Part shown: positions 21,530-33,851 of the stretch, piece after piece
How positions within the stretch are numbered: position 1 is the stretch's first letter
Layout: every line of letters begins with the position of its first letter
Source of the DNA: Stereum hirsutum FP-91666 SS1
Lineage: Eukaryota; Basidiomycota; Agaricomycetes; Russulales; Stereaceae
Assembly (NCBI RefSeq): GCF_000264905.1
Contig: NW_006763145.1
Location: 474,428-538,427 of the forward strand
Length of the DNA: 64,000 nucleotides
Direction of reading: 5' to 3'
Position numbers and translations under genes: made by a program
Notes under the pieces: generated by a model
Seen by the model: the letters and a program-made list of their open reading frames with translations, nothing else
Database searches by the model: none
What the model was told of the DNA's origin: nothing

Positions 21530-22609
21530 TCAAATTCTCTCCAACTCGGTCCAAAGACGCCCGATTTCCTCCATGGTCTTTCCCATCACTTCCCACCTCT
21601 TCGTTACCAGTCGTCTGTGGTCGTTCACGTGGTTCCACAGGCTTGTTTTCCTGAACTCCGCCATCTTCGCCACGTCCATCAACCTGCTGATCTCCTTCAT
21701 GTTCTCCGTCGCATTTTGAACCAGTTCCCTTCCCTTCCTCGCCTCATGACTATGAGTATTTTGGTCCCGTCGATACTTGATATCATCCAGGATCTTTTCC
21801 TCCATCCCATACACCTTCTTTTCTATTTCCTTCGCCTTTCCACTCGCTTCTTCAGATTCCTTCTTCGCCGCTTCCGCCATTCCTTCCAGCCTCTTCACGG
21901 TCTCCTGAATCTGTTCTGCTTCTCCGTTCAACTGCTTTATATACGCTCTCTTCTTGTCGATCTGCGTGCGCTTCATGTTCCTCAAGTTCGACACGTCGAC
22001 GCCTGTGTCTCCAGTAACAACGAATGGGAATGGCGCTGGTGCAACCGCCACCGGATGAACCGGAGGAGCTGCCAGTATTTTCGGCAAGCTCGCTCTGGAG
22101 ACATTTTCGGCTTTGGAAGTGGGAGCTTGGCAGCCCACGAATGGTTCTACGACTGGAGTTCGTTCGCGTCGCGGCGCGGCGGTGTTACTGGTAGTAGCCC
22201 GAGCCCGGGTGACCTGAGCTTTCTTGATCTGACGACGAAGATATTCACGTCGCTCCCCTCGACTCGTCTGATACTTTATGGGACGTGGTGTGTTCGATTT
22301 TCGTTTGTGCGTAGATGCCGTCGCTCGCGCACTCGATGCGCCAGATTTTGCTTCACTAGCGAGCGGTTGGAGTTGTTCGCGAGGCTCAGGGCTGATAGTT
22401 CGAAACCGAGCGGTGCGAGTGGAAGAGGATCCTCGGGGAGTCGCTAGTATGCGCGAAGGGAGGGTGGACGTCGATGATGCATCAGAAGAATAATCGGGAT
22501 TTCCGTTTCCTGAGGTCGAATGCCAGTTCAGCATTCTTTGTGTTTTTGTGTCGTCGTGGTAGGAAGGAGGAGGCGCGACGACTGGAATTTTGCTGGTCTG
22601 AGCGCCCAT
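21530..22609 (-). CDS. Coiled-coil protein with N-myristoylation-type start
   Basis: A single open frame of 359 residues. It begins MGAQTSK, which fits the MGxxxS consensus for N-myristoylation (Gly2, Ser6). Residues about 10-200 are Ser/Thr/Arg/Pro-rich and probably disordered. Residues about 210-350 are charged and helical with heptad-like spacing (QIQETVKRLEGMAEAAKK and on). No named domain is recognised. It may attach to a membrane through the lipid and dimerise through the coil; that is inference. Confidence 0.7.
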   Translation of the reverse strand: MGAQTSKIPVVAPPPSYHDDTKTQRMLNWHSTSGNGNPDYSSDASSTSTLPSRILATPRGSSSTRTARFRTISPEPREQLQPLASEAKSGASSARATASTHKRKSNTPRPIKYQTSRGERREYLRRQIKKAQVTRARATTSNTAAPRRERTPVVEPFVGCQAPTSKAENVSRASLPKILAAPPVHPVAVAPAPFPFVVTGDTGVDVSNLRNMKRTQIDKKRAYIKQLNGEAEQIQETVKRLEGMAEAAKKESEEASGKAKEIEKKVYGMEEKILDDIKYRRDQNTHSHEARKGRELVQNATENMKEISRLMDVAKMAEFRKTSLWNHVNDHRRLVTKRWEVMGKTMEEIGRLWTELERI

Positions 22610-22838
22610 CTGTCTGAGGACGTAAGTTCTGTGTTCGTTTTCGTACGGACGACTGTCAAATTTGCCGTCGGCGTGATCGACGGCGACGCCACCGTTGTGG
22701 CGTTGGTGCGACTTACTCGTATGGCAGAGATGCGATAGTCTATGATTATGCAGGTATACAGAGCAATATAGGATACTTTAGTGTAAATATACATCGCGAC
22801 GAGCGCCCCCAGTGACCCCTGCCCACAAAGCACGCATC

Positions 22839-25252
22839 CTAGTGCAAATGCCCTGCCACATTAGGCCTCATATGCGACTGCCTCTTCATTTCATGCATCG
22901 CCCTCGGGGGACCTTTCTTCCCCTTCCCACCACCAGCCCGCTTCATATTCTTCGCCCTCAAACAGAAATCCATCGCCTTCTCCGTTGCGAACCTCAACTG
23001 CTCCGCCTGGTGGTTCGAGAAGAACGCAAGCGAGCGATGCATATGCAGCCAGCTGTAAGCCACCAACACCTTATGCAAGCTCTCCAGCTCGATCAAGTGC
23101 TGCTGCCACCCGGTCTTCATGGTTATCTCCTCCTTTATCTTCCCTTCTGGGTCCTCCATGGCCTCCAAGACCTGATTAAGAAGCGCAAGGATACGTTGGG
23201 CATGAGGATCCGTCTCGAGTAATCTTCGGAGGTCGACTTTGGCCTGATCACGGTACGTCGCGTATATAGAACCCAGGATATCGCGCGTCACGGCATCTTG
23301 AAACGGGAACGGGCACAGCGACAACATCTGGCGTTCCGAGATCGGGAGATCCTTCGCGATACTATCCACGAATTCGACGAGGTTCGTGCTCTTATCGTTC
23401 GCGTCCATCATCTCGAAACAGGTCGGTACGACGGAAGCGTAGATGAGGGCTTCGCGGGCGGTGGAGAGCGTCGTTCCCGGAGGAAGTGCAGCCATGACGC
23501 CTTCGAAAACGCCTACGAGCCAGCCGACGCGGGCGTATCTGAGAGGAACGGATGGTGCGTTGATGGCCTCTCGAAGGAGGGGGAGGTCCGCTGGATGAAG
23601 GGTTGTGGCGATTCCGCTGGCTTCCATGCCGAAGCGGCCGGCGCGACCTGCGATTTGTTTGGTTTGTGAGGTAGACAGTCGCGTCTCCTTTTCGCCGTCG
23701 AATTTGGCCATGGAAGAGATGATGACGCGGCGAATTTTGCTGTAGAGTGAACACAGGTCAGTCCACGATCCTACAGGCTAGAAAGAGCCGGGATTGAGAA
23801 AACGTACAGGTTCAAACCCATACCGATAGCGTCACTTCCGATGAGAACGCCAATTTCGCTGTCCGGATCGTTGAACTGCCTCGCTTGCTCGTTCCTCATC
23901 TCAGGCGGCAACCTCCCATACGCCACAGCACACTTCAACCCCGTCTTCTTCTCCACCGCATCCTTCAACTGGAAGATCTTCGACCTCGAAAACGTAACGA
24001 TACAATCCCCCTTCGTGACCTTCGTCAAATCTCCCTCCAAGCTCTTCTCCGCAACCTCCAACGGCGAGAGCCGCTCATACCGATTAACGATCAGCTCGTC
24101 GCCCGTCATCTTCGCCAACGCCTCGATAATCGGCACAGCCGTATCCTCGCCACAGAGATGCAACTCGGATGCCGCGGTCCCAAGAACGGCAGCAGTCCAA
24201 GAATGTCCCCGCTCAGAGTCGGTGATCATCTGAATCTCGTCAATAACGACGACGTCGTACCGTTTCGAGGTGGCGATCATCTCGATCGTGCAGGCATACA
24301 GATTCGCGTTCGGGATGAGCTTCACGTCCTCGCCTGTGATCATACTGCACGGTCTGATATATCGTGGATCTCCGACTTTACGAATGGCGGGTTTCGTCTC
24401 GCCGGCGGGGATGTCGAGGTTGGACGTATCGTCTGCGAGTTCTGGTTGGGCTTCGGGGTCGATTCCGGCGGGGACGATTTGGCCTGTATTCAGACGTTCG
24501 TAGATCTCGTGTGCTAGGAGACGCAGGGGACCGGCGTAGGCTCCGACGGGTGCGGCGGCGAGAGCTCGAAGGGCGCGGTATGTCTTTCCGCTATTCGTAG
24601 GACCGACATGCATGATAATTTTCCGCCGCATGACCCTCGCCTCTGGGAAAGAGTCGGCAACGGTAGTAAAATCGACTGCTCTGTGGAGTTTGCTGATCAA
24701 GTCGCGCGTGCCCGACGATGAGAGGGATTGGATGAACTCTGCGCGGTGCGGTCGGGCGGCCCAGGAGTAGAAGAGTGTCGTCAGAGTTCGGTCGAGTTGA
24801 AATAGGTGTCGTTGTGGGGAAGAGAGGTCAGTGGCGATCCGTGCGACCTCTGCTGGGCCGTAGTGTTCATTGTTCCGGAATGCCTCTCCGGAATTGACGT
24901 CCATCGCAAATGCTTTGAGAAGCTTAGGCAGGTATTGTGGTTCTATTCCAAAGCGAATGAGCCGTTTCCTGACGACGGGGCGGTCCATCCATGCTGTGAC
25001 GCGGGATTTGAGCAGAGGGAAGACATCGTCGGGTGTGACTTCGGCTCTTGTTGGCTCCGCTGCTATTCCAAGAGCGTTATGCGTCGCATGATGAGTTGGA
25101 GGAGAATGGTGATGTTGTTGGTTGTGGTCGGTAAAAGGCAGCTGCCGTGGGCGATGTGGCGTTGTCACCTGTGTGGCATAACGGGCAATGTGCGTGGTTC
25201 GACGGGTGATACGGCGAGCAGAGGTGGAAGCGAGTGATGAAAGTCGTTGCAT
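22839..25252 (-). CDS. SUV3: Mitochondrial ATP-dependent RNA helicase SUV3
   Basis: Two exons (25252-23808, 23739-22839) give 781 residues. The N-terminus is rich in Arg, Ser and Thr with few acids, as in a mitochondrial presequence. Helicase motifs appear in order: I (HVGPTNSGKT, near 217), II (VVVIDEIQM, near 335), then GDCIVTFSRS, DAIGMGLNL, and QIAGRAGRFG (motif VI). The C-terminal part has the SUV3-specific helical region and ends in a Lys/Gly-rich tail. SUV3 unwinds RNA and, with an exonuclease, forms the fungal mitochondrial degradosome. The intron at 23740-23807 splits MGLNL. Head-to-head with mS33, 603 bp apart. Confidence 0.95.
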
Positions 25253-25855
25253 ACGGCAGTGAAATGTTGCTTAATCGCGGTCTGTGATGCGATAAGTTAG
25301 ATTGGGACGTCGGAAATTCGAAGGCGATACACGGAACAAGCGACCGGTTGGTGGACTGTGGTATAGGGCGAAGTAGACGTCTCGTGAGGGATTGTATCAT
25401 GCGCTACTCACCTAGCTACTTCACCTAGCTCCTCTTCCGCTGAAATAGCGATAAGTCAGGGAGTTGTGGCCTGAATATATTTGTCCGAATGTATCAGGAT
25501 GGTAGAGTCTACTACCGCCACACGACGATTCAGACGCCTTGGCAGATTGTGAAATAAGACTAAGTCAGCATGAGGTACGAACAAAACGAAAGCGAGCGCA
25601 CCTATATCCCTACAAATGGTCCCAGTCCTGAACCGAAGAAATGTAGAATGAAGTTGAGCGTCACGCGTAAGTGGAAATTCTCGACAAGTCGCGATCGGAA
25701 AACGCGCGAAGGTCTGTTTGTACTTGTTAGGATTGAAAGCCTCTGCCTTCCTTTCCTGGCTTTTCTGTCTTCGCGTACGGCTTCCCAAAGCCCACCGCGA
25801 CAAGCAGCCAGCACTCTCCCTTGCGAGAGCAACATATCCACCCATGTACCCCACC
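25253..25855. promoter_or_regulatory. shared divergent promoter region of SUV3 and mS33
   Basis: Separates the two start codons. No defined element is recognised, but it contains one copy of a dispersed word (tgtttgtacttgttagg, about 25710-25742) found at three other places in the window. Confidence 0.55.
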
Positions 25856-26253
25856 ATGTCGGTGTTGGGTGCCTTACCCTCCCGTCTTGCTGCCCTTACA
25901 CGACTTCGCAGCCAAGTCTTCCAAACATCCTACAACCCCTCCAGCATGCGAACCGGTGCGAAGTACCTCAAACGTCGTCTTCGTGGACCCTCCATGCTCG
26001 AATACTACCCAGAACAACCCGATATCGCCGCTCTTATAAGGCAGTTCCCTGACGAGGGTTTGAGGAATACAGCAGAGGAGACGAGGTTGCAGGATATCAT
26101 TGACAAGAAGGCTAGAGGGAAAGGGACACCGAAGAAGGCGAAGACGAAGGGTGAGTCTTTCATCATGGTTTATTCCCTTGCTCAAGTAATGTGGTCGCTG
26201 ACATGTCACTTATCTCTTCAGCGGACTCGCGTCGGTCAGCGAAGAAGCGGTAG
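25856..26253 (+). CDS. RSM27: Mitochondrial ribosomal small-subunit protein mS33
   Basis: Two exons (25856-26150, 26222-26253) give 108 residues. The sequence has the MRP-S33 hallmarks: FQTSYNP, RTGAKYLKRRLRGP, MLEYYP, and a basic C-terminus IDKKARGKGTPKKAKTK ending SRRSAKKR. The protein belongs to the mitoribosomal small subunit (Rsm27 in yeast). An ATG at 25844 would add four residues; I chose the one at 25856 because MSVLGALPSRL resembles family starts. Confidence 0.9.
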
Positions 26254-26396
26254 ATGCTTGTTCGTTGTCAGTCTGCTTTTGTGTTGTATCATATATCACT
26301 CGGCGCTTTCGCCTCGTCGTAATCGCTTTTGCTTTGCTGGATTTTCTTCTCTCGCTGCGAGAGCACACGTGCGAAGCGTTTTTATTTCTAATCAAG

Positions 26397-27494
26397 TCAG
26401 GTATCCTCGTCACTGTCAATATCGCGGATACCGTCCGTCATCTCAACCTCATCATTCTCCTTCATCGCACTCCCCATCATTCCACTTCCGATTCCACCCG
26501 CTGTCAAACTCGAGTACGCATCAACATCTCCCTGGCCCATCTCTTCCACTTCCAGCTCCCTCAACGTCCTCTCGAACAACCTCTCAAACCTCTCCCTCAG
26601 CCCTCGGCTCTCCAAAATATCCACATAATCTGACGCGCTGCCTTCACCGAGCACCTCCTGATCTCCCAGCTCTTCTATCCCCGAATCTTCTTTGGGTGAC
26701 AGCCCTTCCAACCACTCATCAATCCTTGCTGCGCCTGTGATCAACAAACTCTTCAATCTCGTCTTCTCCGTCTGCGTCAACACCTTCGACTTCTCTCTCT
26801 CACTCTTATTCTCCGGCCCTTTTCGTTCTTCACCACGACGACTTCTCCCCTCCTCGTTATCCCCACCAACCCCTCCAGCCCGAATCCCACTCGACCCCGA
26901 CCCATCCAAAATCGCAGCCTCCCAAGGCACGCCCCTCAACACTCCCTCCCACCCGACATCCAAAACCCTCAACCACTCCAATAAACCATCTAGATCCTCT
27001 ACCCGGGGCTTGTAACCTACGATCGCAGTCATGACGTCGCCCGTGAGTCTTAGGAGGAATGTCGTCCGGAGGGAGATGGCGGATGGTTTGAGGGGTGGGA
27101 TTTGGAGGATTAGAGAGAGGATGGGGGTGGCGAGGGAGAGGTAGGAGGGGAGAGTTTGGAGTGGGGAGGTCGGGTCGGAGCTGGAGGGGTTGGAAAGTGA
27201 TCGTCAGTTCTGAAGCTCCCCTTTGCATGTTCTTCGTTGCATGGAAATAAAGGGGGGATAGATCGACGCGACGAGAGTAGGGAAAGAAGCATACCGTTTC
27301 TTGAAACCCCTCATCAACTCCATGAACCGCTCCTCCAAATAATCCACGAGTCTTCGTTCTTGTCTGACCGTCAATGCATTTCGCTGCGGTCTTTCCTCGA
27401 TGCTCATTTTGTCTAAATTTGTCGAGATTATAGCTTCGCCGTCGTTTGATGACGCTCTGCCCTGTGGTGGGATGAATCCTCCGTCTGCTGACAT
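26397..27494 (-). CDS. Conserved protein of unknown function
   Basis: Two exons (27494-27295, 27180-26397) give 327 residues. The first exon ends in a helix (RRLVDYLEERFMELMRGF). The second opens with a hydrophobic helical stretch (TLPSYLSLATPILSLILQ) and continues through TTFLLRLTGDVMTAIVGY to an acidic tail ending DIDSDEDT. The mix of order and the clean splice phase argue for a real gene. I do not recognise the family. Confidence 0.75.
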
Positions 27495-27916
27495 GATGGC
27501 TGTTGTTGGTTCGTATGCTAGATGGCACAGGCTCTGGTTGGATGTGTGTTGGGAGATAAATGGAACAAAATGCTTGTGTATTTGGCTCTGGTAGTTGGAA
27601 GGCAGGATCTGGTGGCGGTCAGGAGCAGGTGGCAACTTGCAAGTTCGAGTGGAAGTGAGCTCAAGCGCCCGTTCCGGGTGTTCGGCGCCGGTTCGGCGCC
27701 TAGTGCCATGATTGTGGCCCAATAGCTCAGATTTGGCTCAGATGGCATTTCTTCGCAATCTCTCTGATTAAGTACCACGATAGGCTTTGGCTCCCACAGT
27801 CACAGTAGTCACACCTTTACTGGAGCAGACCGCAGAGCTATGGCGACAGGAAGACCACGAGGCCGGATTTCAACCTTATAAAAATCGACACTCACGAACG
27901 CCGCCACCGTAATTCC
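27495..27916. promoter_or_regulatory. divergent intergenic region
   Basis: A 422-bp gap between the starts of the unnamed minus-strand gene and the BTB gene, so both promoters lie here. A short GC-rich ggtgttcggcgccggttcggcgcc palindromic patch sits near 27677-27700. Confidence 0.5.
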
Positions 27917-28826
27917 ATGTCCTCCAACATGGGAGCCACACCAACCCCAGCGTCTGCTCAGCCCCCGTCCAGCACTTCAGCTGTCGACGTCAGAGACGAT
28001 CTCTTCTATATTGAGACGGTGGTTTTCAAGGTCAGTATGCATGCGAACCACTCTTAACTTTGGGAACAATGTACGATAACTCATACAGGTCGAAAACGTA
28101 CTGTTCCGCGTCCCTCGACACGGTCTCGAAACCGAGGACAGTGTGTTTACTGCGATGTTTCGGTCTGCTCACGTTGGCAGTGAGGCAGAGGGCTCAGATG
28201 ATGCACATCCGATTATCTTACCTCAGATCACCGCGTTCGACTTCCGTAGCCTTCTGAAGGCCACTTATCCAAAGTAAGTCCGTTTGGCGTGATTTCTTGC
28301 TGGGAACACTCGATCCTTCTCAAGCTTGGCTGCTACTGAATAAGAAAATCTTCCCATTTTCAGGTTTAGCCTCCGGCATACGACGATGACCTATGGAGAG
28401 TGGAAATCCGTTCTCGTACTCTCGGACATGTGGACATTGGGAGCCACGAAGAAGAGAGCTATCAGCACGCTGGATAAACTGCTGGACCCCGCTAGTCCTA
28501 TCGAGAAAATAATGCTCGGTAAGAGGCATAGAGTTCCAAAATGGATGGTGGATGGTTACGAAACATTTGGTAAGCGTCAAGAACGACTTACCAGAGAAGA
28601 AAGGGAGAGGTTGGGGGATGAAACCTCCTGGAAAATTGTCGATCTCCGTGAATGTGCTTGGGCATGGCAGAGAGAGCATCCGTCTAACGATGGAAGACCA
28701 CGCGTCAATCCAGCATTCGGAGGATTTAACACAATCACACAGCCAGTAGTAAGTGCACGGAAGGAATACGACTTCCGATCAAAAATACGGGAGATATTCG
28801 CAGATGAGCTCCATGAAAGCGAATAA
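27917..28826 (+). CDS. BTB/POZ domain protein
   Basis: Three exons (27917-28030, 28089-28273, 28364-28826) give 253 residues. Residues about 24-150 follow the BTB pattern usual in agaricomycetes: FYIETVVFKVENVLFRVPR, then FTAMFRSAH, IILPQITAFDFRSLLKATYP, and WKSVLVLSDMWTLGATKKRA. Such proteins are present in large numbers in these fungi and may serve as dimerisation or cullin-adaptor modules. The C-terminal third is charged with no second domain. Confidence 0.85.
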
Positions 28827-29853
28827 TAACGGCAGGCTCGTCCCGAAGACATCATCTTTAAGAGTATGTACGCTCGCCTTGACTTCTCGCATTCGGATGG
28901 CATTACTAACTCTTAGCGCACTTGGGCCCAGAGAAAATGTGGGAGGCAGGGGAGGGGGAATAATGGTTTCCAGAGATTTCCTGCGGCTACATTTCTATGT
29001 GAATGCAGTTCATGTTGGTCACGACGAGTGCCCTTACCAAACCAAGCGTGTGTACAACCGACAGAAGAGGAGTCCTTCGGAATGCTGACACGGTCGAACA
29101 GTGTGAATACGATATACGGGCGTTTTGGGGGATCGTAAACACACGACTCAGTTTGGGCCTGCGTCGGAATGATTTGTATGGGTTGGCACCGTGAGACCCT
29201 CTATCGTTTTGATCATCGCCCGAACTTCCCTCTCCACTTTCGCGTCCGTGTTCAACACCTTTGACAGATCTTGAACTCGACTTGAATTTGAACTTGTAGT
29301 AGTATAGTGGCGACAATTTGAACAAATTATGTTTGGAGAAGGATTAAGCTGAGATCGGAAAAGAGATGAGTCCTTGATGAAGTGATGACGGGGCAGGTCA
29401 ACTAGGAGGAGGAAAGAATGACCGCGGTGTTTCATCTAACATGTTGTCAAGGTCAACACCTTGATGCAGATGTCCAACTGTGCCAGACAGATACCGCAGG
29501 CACACAATATTCGTGATCATGACGTCTTGTCATTGTCTATTCCACTGCGCGTTGACAATGCATAGGTATGCTCAGAATTGGCAGAATATATAGTCTGTTT
29601 TCCAGATGAAGTCTGTGTGAGTTCGTATATATGTAACTGTGAGCTAAGCCAATGGCGACCCATTTTGAGCTCGTCGTGTCCTCATCCGATATCCTAGTAG
29701 AAAACAGTGTGAGCATAAGATCGTTAAGCGCACAACAAGAAGCTCACCGTAACCAAGGTCGTAATTCATGTCATCTCCGATGTATGATATTCCGGGAGTA
29801 CATCTTCACTCACTTGTCCCCTTTGCCAACCCCTCGCCACCCGTTCTACCACC
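28827..29853. other. intergenic, nothing recognised
   Basis: Convergent 3' flanks of the BTB and MFS genes. Open frames on both strands are short and show no family features. Confidence 0.5.
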
Positions 29854-32800
29854 TCACCTTCCCCCTTCAGCACTTCCAGTTCCAGCCCCCTGTCCATTTG
29901 CCGTTCCACTCCTCCCCATAAAACTTGCCGCTCTCCAACTACTTACCCCTCCCGCACCTAAACTTCCCGGCCTCCAACTTCCCACGCTGCTCCCCGGCCT
30001 CGCAGATCCACCAATAACATCATCCTCCAGATCCATTCCGCCGTCGGAGCTGGTATATGTAGATAGTCTCCTGACGCGCGGACGGCCACCTAAGGGAAGG
30101 GGAAGAGGTCGGGCGGGTGCGTGCGATTCGGATTCTTCAGAGTCTGAGCCTTCGTCGCCACTTTCTACTTCTTCATCAATCTCGTTGAGGGCAGTTTCGT
30201 TGGCTCCAGAGACGGGCGAGATTTCTCCGGGTTTGGCCATCATCCTGACTGGGCTTGAGGGAAAGGTAGTGACGGGTTGGTTGTGACCGTTAGCCCGGCT
30301 CGTAGATACCGCGGAGTTGTCGCCTGTGATGGTGCCGTAGCGTTTGACGATGGCAGGGTCCTCGTGAGATTGACCGTGGCCGGACAATGCTCTGGAGGTC
30401 TTTTTCTTCGGTTTTGAATGCGGCACTGCGTCTAGTTCCTTGTCCGGGATCTATTGTCATTTACCGTACCATGATGGTAGCACGGAGGCGAGATAGTTAA
30501 GATGATGATAAAGGTAGTTGTACATAGGACAGAGTGACAGACGCACCGGTATCCGTACGAGGTATGCCATGAAAGTCGAAGCTGCGGCGACGATAAAGAC
30601 CATTCTCAGCGCGAGAGCGTAAGAGTCCCTTGCAGACCGCTGAAGGCTAGGTTCCAGGCTGGAGACAAGTTTAGCTGAGTGACGGATGGAGCGGATTATC
30701 TGCAGTAAGTGTGACCACAGTGTGTCAGCAATGAAACCGAACGACTGCGATTATAAGATGGGGTTCAAGAAGTTACGCACCTCGTCGGCGTCTGGCCGGT
30801 CTGTGATTCGACGACGAAGCTCGCTGTCGAGTTTGGACTGGAAAATGGCTGATGCAATGCCCACTCCTCCGACTTGACCTGCACATCGATCATGGTAATA
30901 CCACAGAGTCACTCTTAGCGCAAAACCGAGATGTTGGAAATCGCAGACTTACCAACGCCACGGAATAACTGTCCGAATCCAGTTCCTACGGCCATAGAGT
31001 TTTCTAAGATAAGAAGAGATTATCAGTGGACGGAAATTATTTACAGTAAAAAGTCACATATAGACTTACCTGGAAGGTGCGCGAGCAAGGCGACTAGAGT
31101 AATAGGGTGACAGCCAGATGATTATCACAACGTTCTGTGCTAAGATAAAACACGCCACACGACGTACTGAGCATTGTTTGCAGCACCACAGCATTTCCAA
31201 ACCCAAGGGGTATCTATGGCCGAACCATCCATCCGTAAGTCATAACTTGCAAAAACTATCATACGATGATGAATGTGAAACATACGATGCTCAGCCACTG
31301 CTGTACGGCAGGCGAGTCCTCCTTCATGAACGACAGCAAAAGAGCACCAATGCAGGGGAAGAACCCGCAAATGACATTAATCTTCTTGTACCTTCCCGTA
31401 CGGTGCATCTCCCAACTCCACAAAGATAACATCAGCCGTCGCCAGATGCATGGGAATGTCCGGACCTACCCTGCCCATAACGATCCTAAGGAGATAGAGA
31501 CGCAATTTGGAAGCAGATGGGCACCTGTAAGAAAACACAAAATTAGTGTAAGGTATCGAAAACGGCTCAGTCCGGACGCGAAGTCGACAAGATATCAACT
31601 CCACAGTTCGGTGATTGCGACCCCATATTACGGACTTTTACCGCCGGGTATAGCTGGTAAAAAGTTGCAGTTTTCTGCATTGAGAGCTTACCTGCAACGG
31701 AAGCGCTCTTCAACGGCACCGTCTGGAACCACATAGGGAAGAAGTACATAATGGCGAAGTTGCAGTTGGCGACCAAGAAGTTGCTGACTCCGACCAACAC
31801 CGGAATCTTCTCCCTGAGGAGGAAGGGTGCGAGCATTGGTTCTGGCGCAACAAGAAGCTCAAATAGGATGAATGAGATGAAAAAGACCATAGAAAGAACG
31901 AGCGCAACGATAACGGAGGGCTCCGACCACTGAATAAGGAAGAATTTGACACATTGTCAATATGGTAAGCAACAGTTCAAAACGATGGTTGTCTTTGGGG
32001 TAGAGCCATGGATCCGAATGGGGTGGATGTAAAACGAGGACATACGGGTTTTGCGTCATTGTATCGGTTGCTCAGAAATATTAGGAACGATAGCACCTGA
32101 CAGCGACAAGGAGCAGATTAGGTTCACGTCAGTCAGCTGGCGTCATCAACATTTCTGAGTGCAGCCACCACTCCTTGAATATTGAAATAGAAGCATCTAG
32201 GGCCAGACAACAGAGAAAGGTAAATACTGACAGCGCCTAAGAGCGTGATGCTCCCTCCATAATCTATCCTCTTCAGGACGTCTTTCGTGCTCTTGCTTTT
32301 GCCCTGCCCATAGAGAGAACCCACGGAGGAACGGAACGGGTGTGTTAGTGTCTATCATACTTCCGGCGACAGACAAGTTGTTAGTGGTTGCCGCTGGAAC
32401 TAGGGTTCGTACCGGAGTGACATAATGCAGGTTGATCGATGTCAAGACGAAAGATATCACGAAGAGCGGTATCTGGATGATGAACGCCCAACGCCATCCA
32501 AGCCTAAAAAGCACGGCACCGTATGCGAGTGTAGCGGAAGTACGGTCGGCACCGTGAATCAGTTCTGCGAGTCGAGTCCCAAACACAAAGTATTCGCCAT
32601 ACCAGTCGCTGATTAGTCCGCCCACGGGACCACCGAGGCCCATTCCAAGCTATATGGAGATAGCACTAGTCTTATAAAACTGCTGCGTGAAAGTCAGGCA
32701 TCTTGAGAAAACAAAGACGTACGGAGTTGAAAACGCTTGCAATTCCCTGTGTAAGTCCGCGAGACTGGCGCCCGGTAGGGAATATGTTTAGCATGCATCT

Positions 32801-33851
32801 ATGGTGATTGAGAACGAGAGATACGAACCCGCATGTCAAACATATCGCTCGTGATAATTCTACAAGTGAGATCAACTGCATCAGCATTACAACCTTGAAC
32901 TCGATGAGACCAGAGATAAATAATTACGTTGCGGTGGTGAAGATTCCCCCTCCACCGATACCTGCCAGCTGTAAACAATTTGATTTCAGATAACACTGCT
33001 TGATGCTGCGTCAGGCAGAGGGCTCACAAATCTAGCGACAATTAGCATCTCCATACTACCTGATAGTCCGCATGCAAGTGTGCCCAAAGCAGAGAAGACC
33101 ACAGCGGTCTGATTCGCGCCTCTTCGACCGAGCACGTTACAAAGGCGTCCGTATAGAGGTGTAAAAACACAGGTGGCGCAGACTGGGTCCCTCGAGGAAG
33201 GCTGGGGGTCATCTACTCTGTCCATGGGGCGAAAAGGCGTGCTGATGGCTTACGGTAAGCAGTCCCGAGCCAACTCGCTTGATTGGACCGTTGAAATTCA
33301 GACGAAATTGAGGGTAGCACTCGAAACGTTAATTTGTTAGGACGCATGACGAGGTAAGAAACAGATAAAACAACGACAACTCTCGAAAAATGCACTACAC
33401 TGTCACTCACATGTCGCAACAAGAGTAGCTGGCGTGGTGAGCGTCAACAGTGGGGTCCCCCGAGACGAGAGCTTAGCATCTATAAAATAAGACTCTGTTG
33501 GGGTTCAACTTACTATTCAGGGACTAGAGAACAGAACGGAGTTAATGTCAGCCTCGAATGAGGTGTACGGCTTGTAGAAACTTACAGAAAGAAATGTGGC
33601 GACCCAGATGCCTATAGCAAGCGACCCGATTAATTACCGGCAGCCATCAGGGCAGAATATGGCGAAAATCAACACTGACCGGCCAGAATGCCATTTCGAG
33701 TGCGCCTCGGGATCTCTAGCGGCCCCGGTCGTTGACCAGGAACGCCCAAGCTGCCCGTTGTGGAAGGAGGTAGTAGTAGGCCCGCAGTGGGCGCTGCTGA
33801 AAGCTGAGCCTCGCTCTGAAGTAGAGGGTCACGCTCATGGGAACCAGACAT
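29854..33851 (-). CDS. MFS permease of the DHA2 (14-TM)/vacuolar basic amino acid type
   Basis: About 22 exons are inferred, the first 33851-33680 and the last ending at 29854. The N-terminus MSGSHERDPLLQSEA has an acidic dileucine-type signal (DPLL) often seen in vacuolar carriers. Motif order is typical: LLPSISSEF and NQASWLGTAY, then motif A GRLCNVLGRRGA, LAGIGGGGIFTT, the motif C-like GMGLGGPVGGLISDWLGW, a central pair of spans, and the tail spans QLFRGVG and MVFIVAAASTFMAYLVR. A long hydrophilic C-terminal tail of about 190 residues is Ser/Gly-rich and acidic. Likely substrates are basic amino acids or drugs; the family does not fix this. Several exons are under 30 bp, so small errors in the joins are possible. 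Confidence 0.85.
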
